Positions 50,047 through 63,088 of a stretch of DNA of 64,000 bases are shown one piece after another. The translations under genes were made by a program, and so were the position numbers. This stretch comes from Vicugna pacos (Eukaryota; Chordata; Mammalia; Artiodactyla; Camelidae), in NCBI RefSeq assembly GCF_048564905.1, contig NW_027328740.1:33655019-33719018 (forward strand). The letters are read 5' to 3'. The notes below the pieces were generated by a model that had not been told where the DNA came from, searched no databases, and was given only the letters and a program-made list of their open reading frames with translations. Positions within the stretch are counted from its first letter, which is position 1, and the number at the start of each line of letters is the position of its first letter.

Positions 50047-51907
50047 GCACACACACGGAGACGTGCTCAGGTATCCTGATTGTGGGGAGGCTCCTCCAAA
50101 TGACAGCAGCGCCTGGGTTCTAAAAGAATCCCTTAACTTGTCTTCCCTGATGGCATGCCTAGGCTGGAGAGTGGGGGAAAGTGGGTGTTGGGCTCTAAAC
50201 CAAGTATAAGCGAGAGCCTATCCATGGGATGTGGGTTTTTAATATACAACCCACAACCATGGAATAAATGTGCCCCCTGAAAGATGCTTTGACTGTTTCC
50301 CTACATCCAGCACACACACGAATTTTTCTGGTATTCTGAGTGTGGGGATGTTCCTCAAACTGACAGCAGCACCTGGATTCTATTATTATCCCTTAGCTTC
50401 TGTTCCCTGAGTGTTCTTTTAGGCCAGGCCATGAGGGAAAGCTGGGGGTTGGGCTTGGAGGCCACGTAGCAGTGAGTGCCCCCTGATCCATTGAGGAAGT
50501 ACTTAGAGGACTTCTCCCTAAACGGAACACCTTTTCCTCCATTCATCTGGGTGCAGTGGGGCTGCACACCTCTCCCACACCTAAGAATGTGTTCTGGAAT
50601 TCTGAGTGCAGGGAAGTTCCTCCAACTGACAGCAGCACCTGGGTTCTAATTGAATTCCTTTGCTTGTCTTCCCTGATGGAAAGCCTAGGCGGGAGTGCGG
50701 GGGAAAGTGTGGTTTGGGCTCCAAAACCAAGTATTTGCGATGACCTCTCTATGGTTTGTGGAGGTGTTTAATTTACATCCCTAACCTGGGAACACCTGTG
50801 CCCCCATAAAGATCAGTGGAGTCTGTTTCCACACCTCCAGCACACACACGAACACTTGCACAGTTATCCTGAGAGTGGGCAGCCTCCTCCAACTGAGAGC
50901 AGGGCCTTGGTTCTTATAAAATCGCTTAACTTGTCTACCCTGTTTGGTTGCCTGATACGGAGTGCTGGGGAAAGGGTGGGTTGGGCTCTAAATCCAAGTA
51001 TTAGCGAGTGCTTCTCCATGGGATTTGGAGGTTATTAACCAAAAGCCCACAACATGGGAATACCTGTGCTCCTTGAAAAAAGCGTGGACTCTGTATCCCC
51101 ACCACCAGAACACACATGAAGAAGTTTTCTGCTATCCTGAGTGTGGGCTGGCAATTTCAGGTGACAGAAGCGGCTGGGTTCTAATAGAATCCCTTAGCTT
51201 GTAATCCCTGAGTGTTTCCCTAGGACTGACTCTGAGAGAAACCTGGGGGTTGGGCTTTGAGGCCAAATAGTAGCGAGTGTCCCCGATGGACTGAGGAAGT
51301 ATTTAGATGAATTCTCCATAAAGGGAAACACCTGAGCACCCATTCATCTGCGTGGAGTGGGGCTTCAAATCTCCCCACCACACAAGGTTGGGTTCCAGTA
51401 TCCTGAGGGTGGGGTAGTTCCTCCAACTGACATCAGCGTCTTGGTTTGAATAGAATCCCTTTGCTTGTCTTCCCTGATGGTTTGCCTAGGCCAGTGTGTG
51501 GTTGAAAGTGGGATTTGGGATCTAAAACTAAGTATTAGCGTGTGCCTCTCCATGGGTAGTGGAGATGTTTAAACTACAACCCACAACTTGGGAATTACTG
51601 TGACCCCTGAAAAATGCGTGTGCTATGTTTCCCCACATCCAGCACACACAGGAAGAAGTGTTCTGGGGTTGTGAGTGTGGGGAGGTTCCTCCAACAGACA
51701 GCAGCACCTGGGTTGTAATAGAATCCCTTCGCTTGACTTCCCTAAGTGTTTTCCTAGGCCTAGCAGTAAGCGATGGTGGGGGATGGGCTCTAAAGCCAAG
51801 TATTAGCGAGTGCATCTCTGTGGGTAGTGGAGGGTTTTAAACTACTTCCCCAACCTTGGAACACCTGTGCCCCATAAAGATGCATGGAATCTCTTTCCCC
51901 ACCTGCA
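50047..51907. repeat. HOR unit 27 (7 monomers, 1861 bp)
   Basis: Same 3-bp-shorter B start (near 50320-50331). Marks: aatatac in A, attattatcc in B, gtttaatttac and gatcagtgg in C, cccacatccagc at the F end, and gatgcatgg, ctctttcc and cctgcagc at the G end. Confidence 0.96.
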
Positions 51908-53771
51908 GCACACACACGGAGACGTGCTCAGGTATCCTGATTGTGGGGAGGCTCCTCCAAATGACAGCAGCGCCTGGGTTCTAAAAGAATCCCTTAGCTT
52001 GTCTTCCCTGATGGCATGCCTAGGCTGGAGAGTGGGGGAAAGTGGGGGTTGGGCTCTAAACTAAGTATTAGCGAGAGTCTATCCATGGGATGTGGGTTTT
52101 TAACCTACAACCCACAACCATGGAATAAATGTGCCCCCTGAAAGAAGCTTTGACTGTTTCCCTACATCCAGCACACACACGAAGATGTGTTCTGGTATTC
52201 TGAGTGTGGGGAAGATCCTCAAACTGACAGCAGCACCTGGATTCTATTAGTATCCCTTAGCTTCTGTTCCCTGTGTGTTTTCTTAAACCAGGCCATGAGG
52301 GAAAGCTGGGGGTTGGGCTTGGAGGCCACGTAGCAGTGAGTGCCCCCTGATCCATTGAGGAAGTACTTAGAGGACTTGTCCCTAAAGGGAACACCTTTTC
52401 CTGCATTCATCTGGGTGCAGTGGGGCTGCACATCTCTCCCACACCTAAGAATGTGTTCTGGAATTCTGAGTGCAGGGAAGTTCCTCCAACTGACAGCAGC
52501 GCCTGGGTTCTAATTGAATCCCTTTGCTTGTCTTCCCTGGTGGAAAGCCTAGGCGGGAGTGCGGGGGAAAGTGTGGTTTGGGCTCCAAAACCAAGTATTG
52601 GCGATGACCTCTCTATGGTTTGTGGAGGTGTTTAAACTACATCCCTAACCTGGGAACACCTGTGCCCCCATAAAGATCCGTGGAGTCTGTTTCCACACCT
52701 CCAGCACACACACGAACACTTGCACAGTTATCCTGAGAGTGGGCAGCCTCCTCCAACTGAGAGCAGGGCCTTGGTTCTTATAAAATCGCTTAACTTGTCT
52801 ACCCTGTTTGGTTGCCTGATACGGAGTGCTGGGGAAAGGGTGGGTTGGGCTCTAAATCCAAGTATTAGCGAGTGCTTCTCCATGGGATTTGGAGGTTATT
52901 AACCAAAAGCCCACAACATGGGAATACCTGTGCTCCTTGAAAAAAGCGTGGACTCTGTATCCCCACCACCAGAACACACATGAAGAAGTTTTCTGCTATC
53001 CTGAGTGTGGGCTGGCAATTTCAGGTGACAGGAGCGGCTGGGTTCTAATAGAATCCCTTAGCTTGTAATCCCTGAGTGTTTCCCTAGGACTGACTCTGAG
53101 AGAAACCTGGGGGTTGGGCTTTGAGGCCAAATAGTAGCGAGTGTCCCCGATGGACTGAGGAAGTATTTAGATGAATTCTCCATAAAGGGAAACACCTGAG
53201 CACCCATTCATCTGCGTGGAGTTGGGCTTCAAATCTCCCCACCACACAAGGTTGGGTTCCAGTATCCTGAGGGTGGGGTAGTTCCTCCAACTGACATCAG
53301 CGTCTTGGTTTGAATAGAATCCCTTTGCTTGTCTTCCCTGATGGTTTGCCTAGGCCAGTGTGTGGTTGAAAGTGGGATTTGGGATCTAAAACTAAGTATT
53401 AGCGTGTGCCTCTCCATGGGTAGTGGAGATGTTTAAAATACAACCCACAACTTGGGAATTACTGTGACCCCTGAATAATGCGTGTGCTATGTTTCCCCAC
53501 GTCCAGCACACACAGGAAGAAGTGTTCTGGGGTTGTGAGTGTGGGGAGGTTCCTCCAACAGACAGCAGCACCTGGGTTGTAATAGAATCCCTTCGCTTGA
53601 CTTCCGTAAGTGTTTTCCTAGGCCTAGCAGTAAGCGATGGTGGGGGATGGGCTCTAAAGCCAAGTATTAGCGAGTGCATCTCTGTGGGTAGTGGAGGGTT
53701 TTAAACTACTTCCCCAACCTTGGAACACCTGTGCCCCATAAAGATGCGTGGAATCTGTTTCCCCACCTCCA
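51908..53771. repeat. HOR unit 28 (7 monomers)
   Basis: 1864 bp. A has aaactaagtattag and gagagtctatcc; the border has gaagctttg; B has ctgtgtgttttcttaaacc and gacttgtcc; C has cctggtgg and gtattggcg; E has caggagcgg and gagttgggc; F has gtttaaaatac (palindrome lost) and gaataatgcg; G has cttccgtaag. Confidence 0.96.
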
Positions 53772-55635
53772 GCACACACACGGAGACGTGCTCAGGTATC
53801 CTGATTGTGGGGAGGCTCCTCCAAATGACAGCAGCGCCTGGGTTCTAAAAGAATCCCTTAGCTTGTCTTCCCTGATGGCATGCCTAGGCTGGAGAGTGGG
53901 GGAAAGTGGGGGTTGGGCTCTAAACCAAGGATAAGCGAGAGCCTATACATGGGATGTGGGTTTTTAACCTACAACCCACAACCATGGAATAAATGTGCCC
54001 CCTGAAAGATGCTTTGACTGTTTCCCTACATCCAGCACACACACGAATATGTGTTCTTGCATTCTGAGTGTTTGGAAGTTCCTCAAACTGACAGCAGCAA
54101 CTGGATTCTATTAGTATCCCTTAGCTTCTGTTCCCTGAGTGTTCTTTTAGGCCAGGCCATGAGGGAAAGCTGGGGGTTGGGCTTGGAGGCCACGTAGCAG
54201 TGAGTGCCCCCTGATCCATTGAGGAAGTACTTAGAGGACTTCTCCCTAAACGGAACACCTTTTCCTCCATTCATCTGGGTGCAGTGGGGCTGCACACCTC
54301 TCCCACACCTAAGAATGTGTTCTGGAATTCTGAGTGCAGGGAAGTTCCTCCAAGTGACAGCAGCACCTGGGTTCTAGTTGAATTCCTTTGCTTGTCTTCC
54401 CTGATGGAAAGCCTAGGCGGGAGTGCGGGGGAAAGTGTGGTTTGGGCTCCAAAACCAAGTATTTGCGATGACCTCTCTATGGTTTGTGGAGGTGTTTAAT
54501 TTACATCCCTAACCTGGGAACACCTGTGCCCCCATAAAGATCCGTGGAGTCTGTTTCCACACCTCCAGCACACACACGAACACTTGCACAGTTATCCTGA
54601 GAGTGGGCAGCCTCCTCCAACTGAGAGCAGGGCCTTGGTTCTTATAAAATCGCTTAACTTGTCTACCCTGTTTGGTTGCCTGATACGGAGTGCTGGGGAA
54701 AGGGTGGGTTGGGCTCTAAATCCAAGTATTAGCGAGTGCTTCTCCATGGGATTTGGAGGTTATTAACCAAAAGCCCACAACATGGGAATACCTGTGCTCC
54801 TTGAAAAAAGCGTGGACTCTGTATCCCCACCACCAGAACACACATGAAGAAGTTTTCTGCTATCCTGAGTGTGGGCTGGCAATTTCAGGTGACAGAAGTG
54901 GCTGGGTTCTAATCGAATCCCTTAGCTTGTAATCCCTGAGTGTTTCCCTAGGACTGACTCTGAGAGAAACCTGGGGGGTGGGCTTTGAGGCCAAATAGTA
55001 GCGAGTGTCCCCGATGGACTGAGGAAGTATTTAGATGAATTCTCCATAAAGGGAAACACCTGAGCACCCATTCATCTGCGTGGAGTGGGGCTTCAAATCT
55101 CCCCACCACACAAGGTTGGGTTCCAGTATCCTGAGGGTGGGGTAGTTCCTCCAACTGACATCAGCGTCTTGGTTTGAATAGAATCCCTTTGCTTGTCTTC
55201 CCTGATGGTTTGACTAGGCCAGTGTGTGGTTGAAAGTGGGATTTGGGATCTAAAACTAAGTATTAGCGTGTGCCTCTCCATGGGTAGTGGAGATGTTTAA
55301 ACTACAACCCACAACTTGGGAATTACTGTGACCCCTGAAAAATGCGTGTGCTATGTTTCCCCACGTCCAGCACACACATGAAGAAGTGTTCTGGGGTTGT
55401 GAGTGTGGGGAGGTTCCTCCAACAGACAGCAGCACCTGGGTTGTAATAGAATCCCTTCGCTTGACTTCCCTAAGTGTTTTCCTAGGCCTAGCAGTAAGCG
55501 ATGGTGGGGGATGGGCTCTAAAGCCAAGTATTAGCGAGTGCATCTCTGTGGGTAGTGGAGGGTTTTAAACTACTTCCCCAACCTTGGAACACCTGTGCCC
55601 CATAAAGATGCGTGGAATCTGTTTCCCCACCTCCA
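53772..55635. repeat. HOR unit 29 (7 monomers)
   Basis: 1864 bp. A and B carry ccaaggataag, tatacatgg, gaatatgtgttcttgc, tgtttggaag and cagcaactgg (several shared with unit 34). C to F match unit 26 (ccaagtgacag, ctagttg, tttgactagg). The switch lies near the B/C border. G has cacacatgaag. Confidence 0.95.
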
Positions 55636-57496
55636 GCACACACACGGAGACGTGCTCAGGTATCCTGATTGTGGGGAGGCTCCTCCAAATGACAGCAGCG
55701 CCTGGGTTCTAAAAGAATCCCTTAACTTGTCTTCCCTGATGGCATGCCTAGGCTGGAGAGTGGGGGAAAGTGGGTGTTGGGCTCTAAACCAAGTATAAGC
55801 GAGAGCCTATCCATGGGATGTGGGTTTTTAATATACAACCCACAACCATGGAATAAATGTGCCCCCTGAAAGATGCTTTGACTGTTTCCCTACATCCAGC
55901 ACACACACGAATTTTTCTGGTATTCTGAGTGTGGGGATGTTCCTCAAACTGACAGCAGCACCTGGATTCTATTATTATCCCTTAGCTTCTGTTCCCTGAG
56001 TGTTCTTTTAGGCCAGGCCATGAGGGAAAGCTGGGGGTTGGGCTTGGAGGCCACGTAGCAGTGAGTGCCCCCTGATCCATTGAGGAAGTACTTAGAGGAC
56101 TTCTCCCTAAACGGAACACCTTTTCCTCCATTCATCTGGGTGCAGTGGGGCTGCACAACTCTCCCACACCTAAGAATGTGTTCTGGAATTCTGAGTGCAG
56201 GGAAGTTCCTCCAACTGACAGCAGCACCTGGGTTCTAATTGAATTCCTTTGCTTGTCTTCCCTGATGGAAAGCCTAGGCGGGAGTGCGGGGGAAAGTGTG
56301 GTTTGGGCTCCAAAACCAAGTATTTGCGATGACCTCTCTATGGTTTGTGGAGGTGTTTAATTTACATCCCTAACCTGGGAACACCTGTGCCCCCATAAAG
56401 ATCAGTGGAGTCTGTTTCCACACCTCCAGCACACACACGAACACTTGCACAGTTATCCTGAGAGTGGGCAGCCTCCTCCAACTGAGAGCAGGGCCTTGGT
56501 TCTTATAAAATCGCTTAACTTGTCTACCCTGTTTGGTTGCCTGATACGGAGTGCTGGGGAAAGGGTGGGTTGGGCTCTAAATCCAAGTATTAGCGAGTGC
56601 TTCTCCATGGGATTTGGAGGTTATTAACCAAAAGCCCACAACATGGGAATACCTGTGCTCCTTGAAAAAAGCGTGGACTCTGTATCCCCACCACCAGAAC
56701 ACACATGAAGAAGTTTTCTGCTATCCTGAGTGTGGGCTGGCAATTTCAGGTGACAGAAGCGGCTGGGTTCTAATAGAATCCCTTAGCTTGTAATCCCTGA
56801 GTGTTTCCCTAGGACTGACTCTGAGAGAAACCTGGGGGTTGGGCTTTGAGGCCAAATAGTAGCGAGTGTCCCCGATGGACTGAGGAAGTATTTAGATGAA
56901 TTCTCCATAAAGGGAAACACCTGAGCACCCATTCATCTGCGTGGAGTGGGGCTTCAAATCTCCCCACCACACAAGGTTGGGTTCCAGTATCCTGAGGGTG
57001 GGGTAGTTCCTCCAACTGACATCAGCGTCTTGGTTTGAATAGAATCCCTTTGCTTGTCTTCCCTGATGGTTTGCCTAGGCCAGTGTGTGGTTGAAAGTGG
57101 GATTTGGGATCTAAAACTAAGTATTAGCGTGTGCCTCTCCATGGGTAGTGGAGATGTTTAAACTACAACCCACAACTTGGGAATTACTGTGACCCCTGAA
57201 AAATGCGTGTGCTATGTTTCCCCACATCCAGCACACACAGGAAGAAGTGTTCTGGGGTTGTGAGTGTGGGGAGGTTCCTCCAACAGACAGCAGCACCTGG
57301 GTTGTAATAGAATCCCTTCGCTTGACTTCCCAAAGTGTTTTCCTAGGCCTAGCAGTAAGCGATGGTGGGGGATGGGCTCTAAAGCCAAGTATTAGCGAGT
57401 GCATCTCTGTGGGTAGTGGAGGGTTTTAAACTACTTCCCCAACCTTGGAACACCTGTGCCCCATAAAGATGCATGGAATCTCTTTCCCCACCTGCA
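55636..57496. repeat. HOR unit 30 (7 monomers, 1861 bp)
   Basis: Copy of unit 27 at a 5589-bp offset, with the same shortened B start near 55909-55920. Differences noted: cacaactctccc at the B/C border and cccaaagtg in G. Confidence 0.96.
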
Positions 57497-59360
57497 GCAC
57501 ACACACGGAGACGTGCTCAGGTATCCTGATTGTGGGGAGGCTCCTCCAAATGACAGCAGCGCCTGGGTTCTAAAAGAATCCCTTAGCTTGTCTTCCCTGA
57601 TGGCATGCCTAGGCTGGAGAGTGGGGGAAAGTGGGGGTTGGGCTCTAAACTAAGTATTAGCGAGAGTCTATCCATGGGATGTGGGTTTTTAACCTACAAC
57701 CCACAACCATGGAATAAATGTGCCCCCTGAAAGAAGCTTTGACTGTTTCCCTACATCCAGCACACACACGAAGATGTGTTCTGGTATTCTGAGTGTGGGG
57801 AAGATCCTCAAACTGACAGCAGCACCTGGATTCTATTAGTATCCCTTAGCTTCTGTTCCCTGTGTGTTTTCTTAAACCAGGCCATGAGGGAAAGCTGGGG
57901 GTTGGGCTTGGAGGCCACGTAGCAGTGAGTGCCCCCTGATCCATTGAGGAACTACTTAGAGGACTTCTCCCTAAAGGGAACACCTTTTCCTGCATTCATC
58001 TGTGTGCAGTGGGGCTGCACATCTCTCCCACACCTAAGAATGTGTTCTGGAATTCTGAGTGCAGGGAAGTTCCTCCAACTGACAGCAGCGCCTGGGTTCT
58101 AATTGAATCCCTTTGCTTGTCTTCCCTGATGGAAAGCCTAGGCGGGAGTGCGGGGGAAAGTGTGGTTTGGGCTCCAAAACCAAGTATTTGCGATGACCTC
58201 TCTATGGTTTGTGGAGGTGTTTAAACTACATCCCTAACCTGGGAACACCTGTGCCCCCATAAAGATCCGTGGAGTCTGTTTCCACACCTCCAGCACACAC
58301 ACGAACACTTGCACAGTTATCCTGAGAGTGGGCAGCCTCCTCCAACTGAGAGCAGGGCCTTGGTTCTTATAAAATCGCTTAACTTGTCTACCCTGTTTGG
58401 TTGCCTGATACGGAGTGCTGGGGAAAGGGTGGGTTGGGCTCTAAATCCAAGTATTAGCGAGTGCTTCTCCATGGGATTTGGAGGTTATTAACCAAAAGCC
58501 CACAACATGGGAATACCTGTGCTCCTTGAAAAAACCGTGGACTCTGTATCCCCACCACCAGAACACACATGAAGAAGTTTTCTGCTATCCTGAGTGTGGG
58601 CTGGCAATTTCAGGTGACAGAAGCGGCTGGGTTCTAATCGAATCCCTTAGCTTGTAATCCCTGAGTGTTTCCATAGAACTGACTCTGAGAGAATCCTGGG
58701 GGTTGGGCTTTGAGGCCAAATAGTAGCGAGTGTCCCCGATGGACTGAGGAAGTATTTAGATGAATTCTCCATAAAGGGAAACCCCTGAGCACCCATTCAT
58801 CTGCGTGGAGTGGGGCTTCAAATCTCCCCACCACACAAGGTTGGGTTCCAGTATCCTGAGGGTGGGGTAGTTCCTCCAACTGACATCAGCGTCTTGGTTT
58901 GAATAGAATCCCTTTGATTGTCTTCCCTGATGGTTTGCCTAGGCCAGTGTGTGGTTGAATGTGTGATTTGGGATCTAAAACTAAGTATTAGCGTGTGCCT
59001 CTCCATGGGTAGTGGAGATGTTTAAACTACAACCCACAACTTGGGAATTCCTTTGACCCCTGAAAAATGCGTGTGCTATGTTTCCCCACGTCCAGCACAC
59101 ACAGGAAGAAGTGTTCTGGGGTTGTGAGTGTGGGGAGGTTCCTCCAACAGACAGCAGCACCTGGGTTGTAATAGAATCCCTTAGCTTGACTTCCCTAAGT
59201 GTTTTCCTAGGCCTAGCAGTAAGCGATGGTGGGGGATGGGCTCTAAAGCCAAGTATTAGCGAGTGCATCTCTGTGGGTAGTGGAGGGTTTTAAACTACTT
59301 CCCCAACCTTGGAACACCTGTGCCCCATAAAGATGCGTGGAATCTGTTTCCCCACCTCCA
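57497..59360. repeat. HOR unit 31 (7 monomers)
   Basis: 1864 bp. A and B as unit 28, plus gaactactt and ctgtgtgcag in B. E and F hold many private bases: aaaaaccgtgg, ccatagaactg, agaatcctgg, aacccctgag, tttgattg, gaatgtgtg, attcctttg. Its C is gtatttgcg rather than gtattggcg. Confidence 0.96.
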
Positions 59361-61224
59361 GCACACACACGGAGACGTGCTCAGGTATCCTGATTGTGGG
59401 GAGGCTCCTCCAAATGACAGCAGCGCCTGGGTTCTAAAAGAATCCCTTAGCTTGTCTTCCCTGATGGCATGCCTAGGCTGGAGAGTGGGGGAAAGTGGGG
59501 GTTGGGCTCTAAACCAAGTATAAGCGAGAGCCTATCCATGGGATGTGGGTTTTTAGCCTACAACCCACAACCATGGAATAAATGTGCCCCCTGAAAGATG
59601 CTTTGACTGTTTCCCTACATCCAGCACACACACGAAGAAGTGTTCTGCTATTCTGAGTGTGGGGAAGTTCCTCAAACTGACAGCAGCACCTGGATTCTAT
59701 TAGTATCCCTTTGCTTCTGTTCCCTGAGTGTTCTTTTAGGCCAGGCCACGAGGGAAAGCTGGGGGTTGGGCTTGGAGGCCACGTAGCAGTGAGTGCCCCC
59801 TGATCCATTGAGGAAGTACTTAGAGGACTTCTCCCTAAACGGAACACCTTTTCCTCCATTCATCTGGGTGCAGTGGGGCTGCACACCTCTCCCACACCTA
59901 AGAATGTGTTCTGGAATTCTGAGTGCAGGGAAGTTCCTCCAACTGACAGCAGCACCTGGGTTCTAATTGAATTCCTTTGCTTGTCTTCCCTGATGGAAAG
60001 CCTAGGCGGGAGTGCGGGGGAAAGTGTGGTTTGGGCTCCAAAACCAAGTATTTGCGATGACCTCTCTATGGTTTGTGGAGGTGTTTAATTTACATCCCTA
60101 ACCTGGGAACACCTGTGCCCCCATAAAGATCAGTGGAGTCTGTTTCCACACCTCCAGCACACACACGAACACTTGCACAGTTATCCTGAGAGTGGGCAGC
60201 CTCCTCCAACTGAGAGCAGGGCCTTGGTTCTTATAAAATCGCTTAACGTGTCTACCCTGTTTGGTTGCCTGATACGGAGTGCTGGGGAAAGGGTGGGTTG
60301 GGCTCTAAATCCAAGTATTAGCGAGTGCTTCTCCATGGGATTTGGAGGTTATTAACCAAAAGCCCACAACATGGGAATACCTGTGCTCCTTGAAAAAAGC
60401 GTGGACTCTGTATCCCCACCACCAGAACACACATGAAGAAGTTTTCTGCTATCCTGAGTGTGGGCTGGCAATTTCAGGTGACAGAAGCGGCTGGGTTCTA
60501 ATAGAATCCCTTAGCTTGTAATCCCTGAGTGTTTCCCTAGGACTGACTCTGAGAGAAACCTGGGGGTTGGGCTTTGAGGCCAAATAGTAGCGAGTGTCCC
60601 CGATGGACTGAGGAAGTATTTAGATGAATTCTCCATAAAGGGAAACACCTGAGCACCCATTCATCTGCGTGGAGTGGGGCTTCAAATCTCCCCACCACAC
60701 AAGGTTGGGTTCCAGTATCCTGAGGGTGGGGTAGTTCCTCCAACTGACATCAGCGTCTTGGTTTGAATAGAATCCCTTTGCTTGTCTTCCCTGATGGTTT
60801 GCCTAGGCCAGTGTGTGGTTGAAAGTGGGATTTGGGATCTAAAACTAAGTATTAGCGTGTGCCTCTCCATGGGTAGTGGAGATGTTTAAACTACAACCCA
60901 CAACTTGGGAATTACTGTGACCCCTGAAAAATGCGTGTGCTATGTTTCCCCACATCCAGCACACACAGGAAGAAGTGTTCTGGGGTTGTGAGTGTGGGGA
61001 GGTTCCTCCAACAGACAGCAGCACCTGGGTTGTAATAGAATCCCTTCGCTTGACTTCCCTAAGTGTTTTCCTAGGCCTAGCAGTAAGCGATGGTGGGGGA
61101 TGGGCTCTAAAGCCAAGTATTAGCGAGTGCATCTCTGTGGGTAGTGGAGGGTTTTAAACTACTTCCCCAACCTTGGAACACCTGTGCCCCATAAAGATGC
61201 ATGGAATCTCTTTCCCCACCTGCA
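59361..61224. repeat. HOR unit 32 (7 monomers)
   Basis: 1864 bp. A and B have tttttagcc, cgaagaagtg, ctgctattctg, ccctttgcttc and ggccacgagg. From C on it follows units 27 and 30 (gtttaatttac, gatcagtgg, cccacatccagc, cctgcagc), so A-B was exchanged for another source. D has cttaacgtg. Confidence 0.96.
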
Positions 61225-63088
61225 GCACACACACGGAGACGTGCTCAGGTATCCTGATTGTGGGGAGGCTCCTCCAAATGACAGCAGCGCCTGGGTTCTA
61301 AAAGAATCCCTTAGCTTGTCTTCCCTGATGGCATGCCTAGGCTGGAGAGTGGGGGAAAGTGGGGGTTGGGCTCTAAACTAAGTATTAGCGAGAGTCTATC
61401 CATGGGATGTGGGTTTTTAACCTACAACCCACAACCATGGAATAAATGTGCCCCCTGAAAGAAGCTTTGACTGTTTCCCTACATCCAGCACACACACGAA
61501 GATGTGTTCTGGTATTCTGAGTGTGGGGAAGATCCTCAAACTGACAGCAGCACCTGGCTTCTATTAGTATCCCTTAGCTTCTGTTCCCTGTGTGTTTTCT
61601 TAAACCAGGCCATGAGGGAAAGCTGGGGGTTGGGCTTGGAGGCCACGTAGCAGTGAGTGCCCCCTGATCCATTGAGGAACTACTTAGAGGACTTCTCCCA
61701 AAAGGGAACACCTTTTCCTGCATTCATCTGGGTGCAATGGGGCTGCACATCTCTCCCACACCTAAGAATGTGTTCTGGAATTCTGAGTGCAGGGAAGTTC
61801 CTCCAACTGACAGCAGCGCCTGGGTTCTAATTGAATCCCTTTGCTTGTCTTCCCTGATGGAAAGCCTAGGCGGGAGTGCGGGGGAAAGTGTGGTTTGGGC
61901 TCCAAAACCAAGTATTGGCGATGATCTCTCTATGGTTTGTGGAGGTTTTTAAACTACATCCCTAACCTGGGAACACCTGTGCCCCCATAAAGATCCGTGG
62001 AGTCTGTTTCCACACCTCCAGCACACACACGAACACTTGCACAGTTATCCTGAGAGTGGGCAGCCTCCTCCAACTGAGAGCAGGGCCTTGGTTCTTATAA
62101 AATCGCTTAACTTGTCTACCCTGTTTGGTTGCCTGATACGGAGTGCTGGGGAAAGGGTGGGTTGGGCTCTAAATCCAAGTATTAGCGAGTGCTTCTCCAT
62201 GGGATTTGGAGGTTATTAACCAAAAGCCCACAACATGGGAATACCTGTGCTCCTTGAAAAAAGCGTGGACTCTGTATCCCCACCACCAGAACACACATGA
62301 AGAAGTTTTCTGCTATCCTGAGTGTGGGCTGGCAATTTCAGGTGACAGAAGCGGCTGGGTTCTAATAGAATCCCTTAGCTTGTAATCCCTGAGTGTTTCC
62401 CTAGGACTGACTCTGAGAGAAACCTGGGGGTTGGGCTTTGAGGCCAAATAGTAGCGAGTGTCCCCGATGGACTGAGGAAGTATTTAGATGAATTCTCCAT
62501 AAAGGGAAACACCTGAGCACCCATTCATCTGCGTGGAGTGGGGCTTCAAATCTCCCCACCACACAAGGTTGGGTTCCAGTATCCTGAGGGTGGGGTAGTT
62601 CCTCCAACTGACATCAGCGTCTTGGTTTGAATAGAATCCCTTTGCTTGTCTTCCCTGATGGTTTGCCTAGGCCAGTGTGTGGTTGAAAGTGGGATTTGGG
62701 ATCTAAAACTAAGTATTAGCGTGTGCCTCTCCATGGGTAGTGGAGATGTTTAAACTACAACCCACAACTTGGGAATTACTGTGACCCCTGAATAATGCGT
62801 GTGCTATGTTTCCCCACGTCCAGCACACACAGGAAGAAGTGTTCTGGGGTTCTGAGTGTGGGGAGGTTCCTCCAACAGACTGCAGCACCTGGGTTGTAAT
62901 AGAATCCCTTCGCTTGACTTCCCTAAGTGTTTTCCTAGGCCTAGCAGTAAGCGATGGTGGGGGATGGGCTCTAAAGCCAAGTATTAGCGAGTGCATCTCT
63001 GTGGGTAGTGGAGGGTTTTAAACTACTTCCCCAACCTTGGAACACCTGTGCCCCATAAAGATGCGTGGAATCTGTTTCCCCACCTCCA
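61225..63088. repeat. HOR unit 33 (7 monomers)
   Basis: 1864 bp. Front as units 28 and 31 (aaactaagtattag, ttaaacc, gaactactt), with private cctggcttc, cccaaaagg and gtgcaatgg. C has gtattggcgatgatc and gaggttttt. G has gggttctgagtg and agactgcagc. Confidence 0.96.

Larger units (their letters stand above)
48712..53771. repeat. 5589-bp super-period, copy 1 (unit 26 C to unit 28 G)
   Basis: Three HOR units (two of 1861 bp measured at their B monomers, one of 1864) that recur 5589 bp downstream with the same order of marks: ccaagtgacag, then gatcagtgg, then aaactaagtattag. Similarity is clear from C of unit 26 onward; A and B of unit 26 do not match A and B of unit 29. Confidence 0.8.
54301..59360. 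repeat. 5589-bp super-period, copy 2 (unit 29 C to unit 31 G)
   Basis: Second copy of the three-HOR block. It is more altered than copy 1 in its last unit, where E and F of unit 31 carry a run of private changes. A partial third round follows at a 3728-bp step, since units 32 (C on) and 33 repeat units 30 and 31. Confidence 0.8.
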
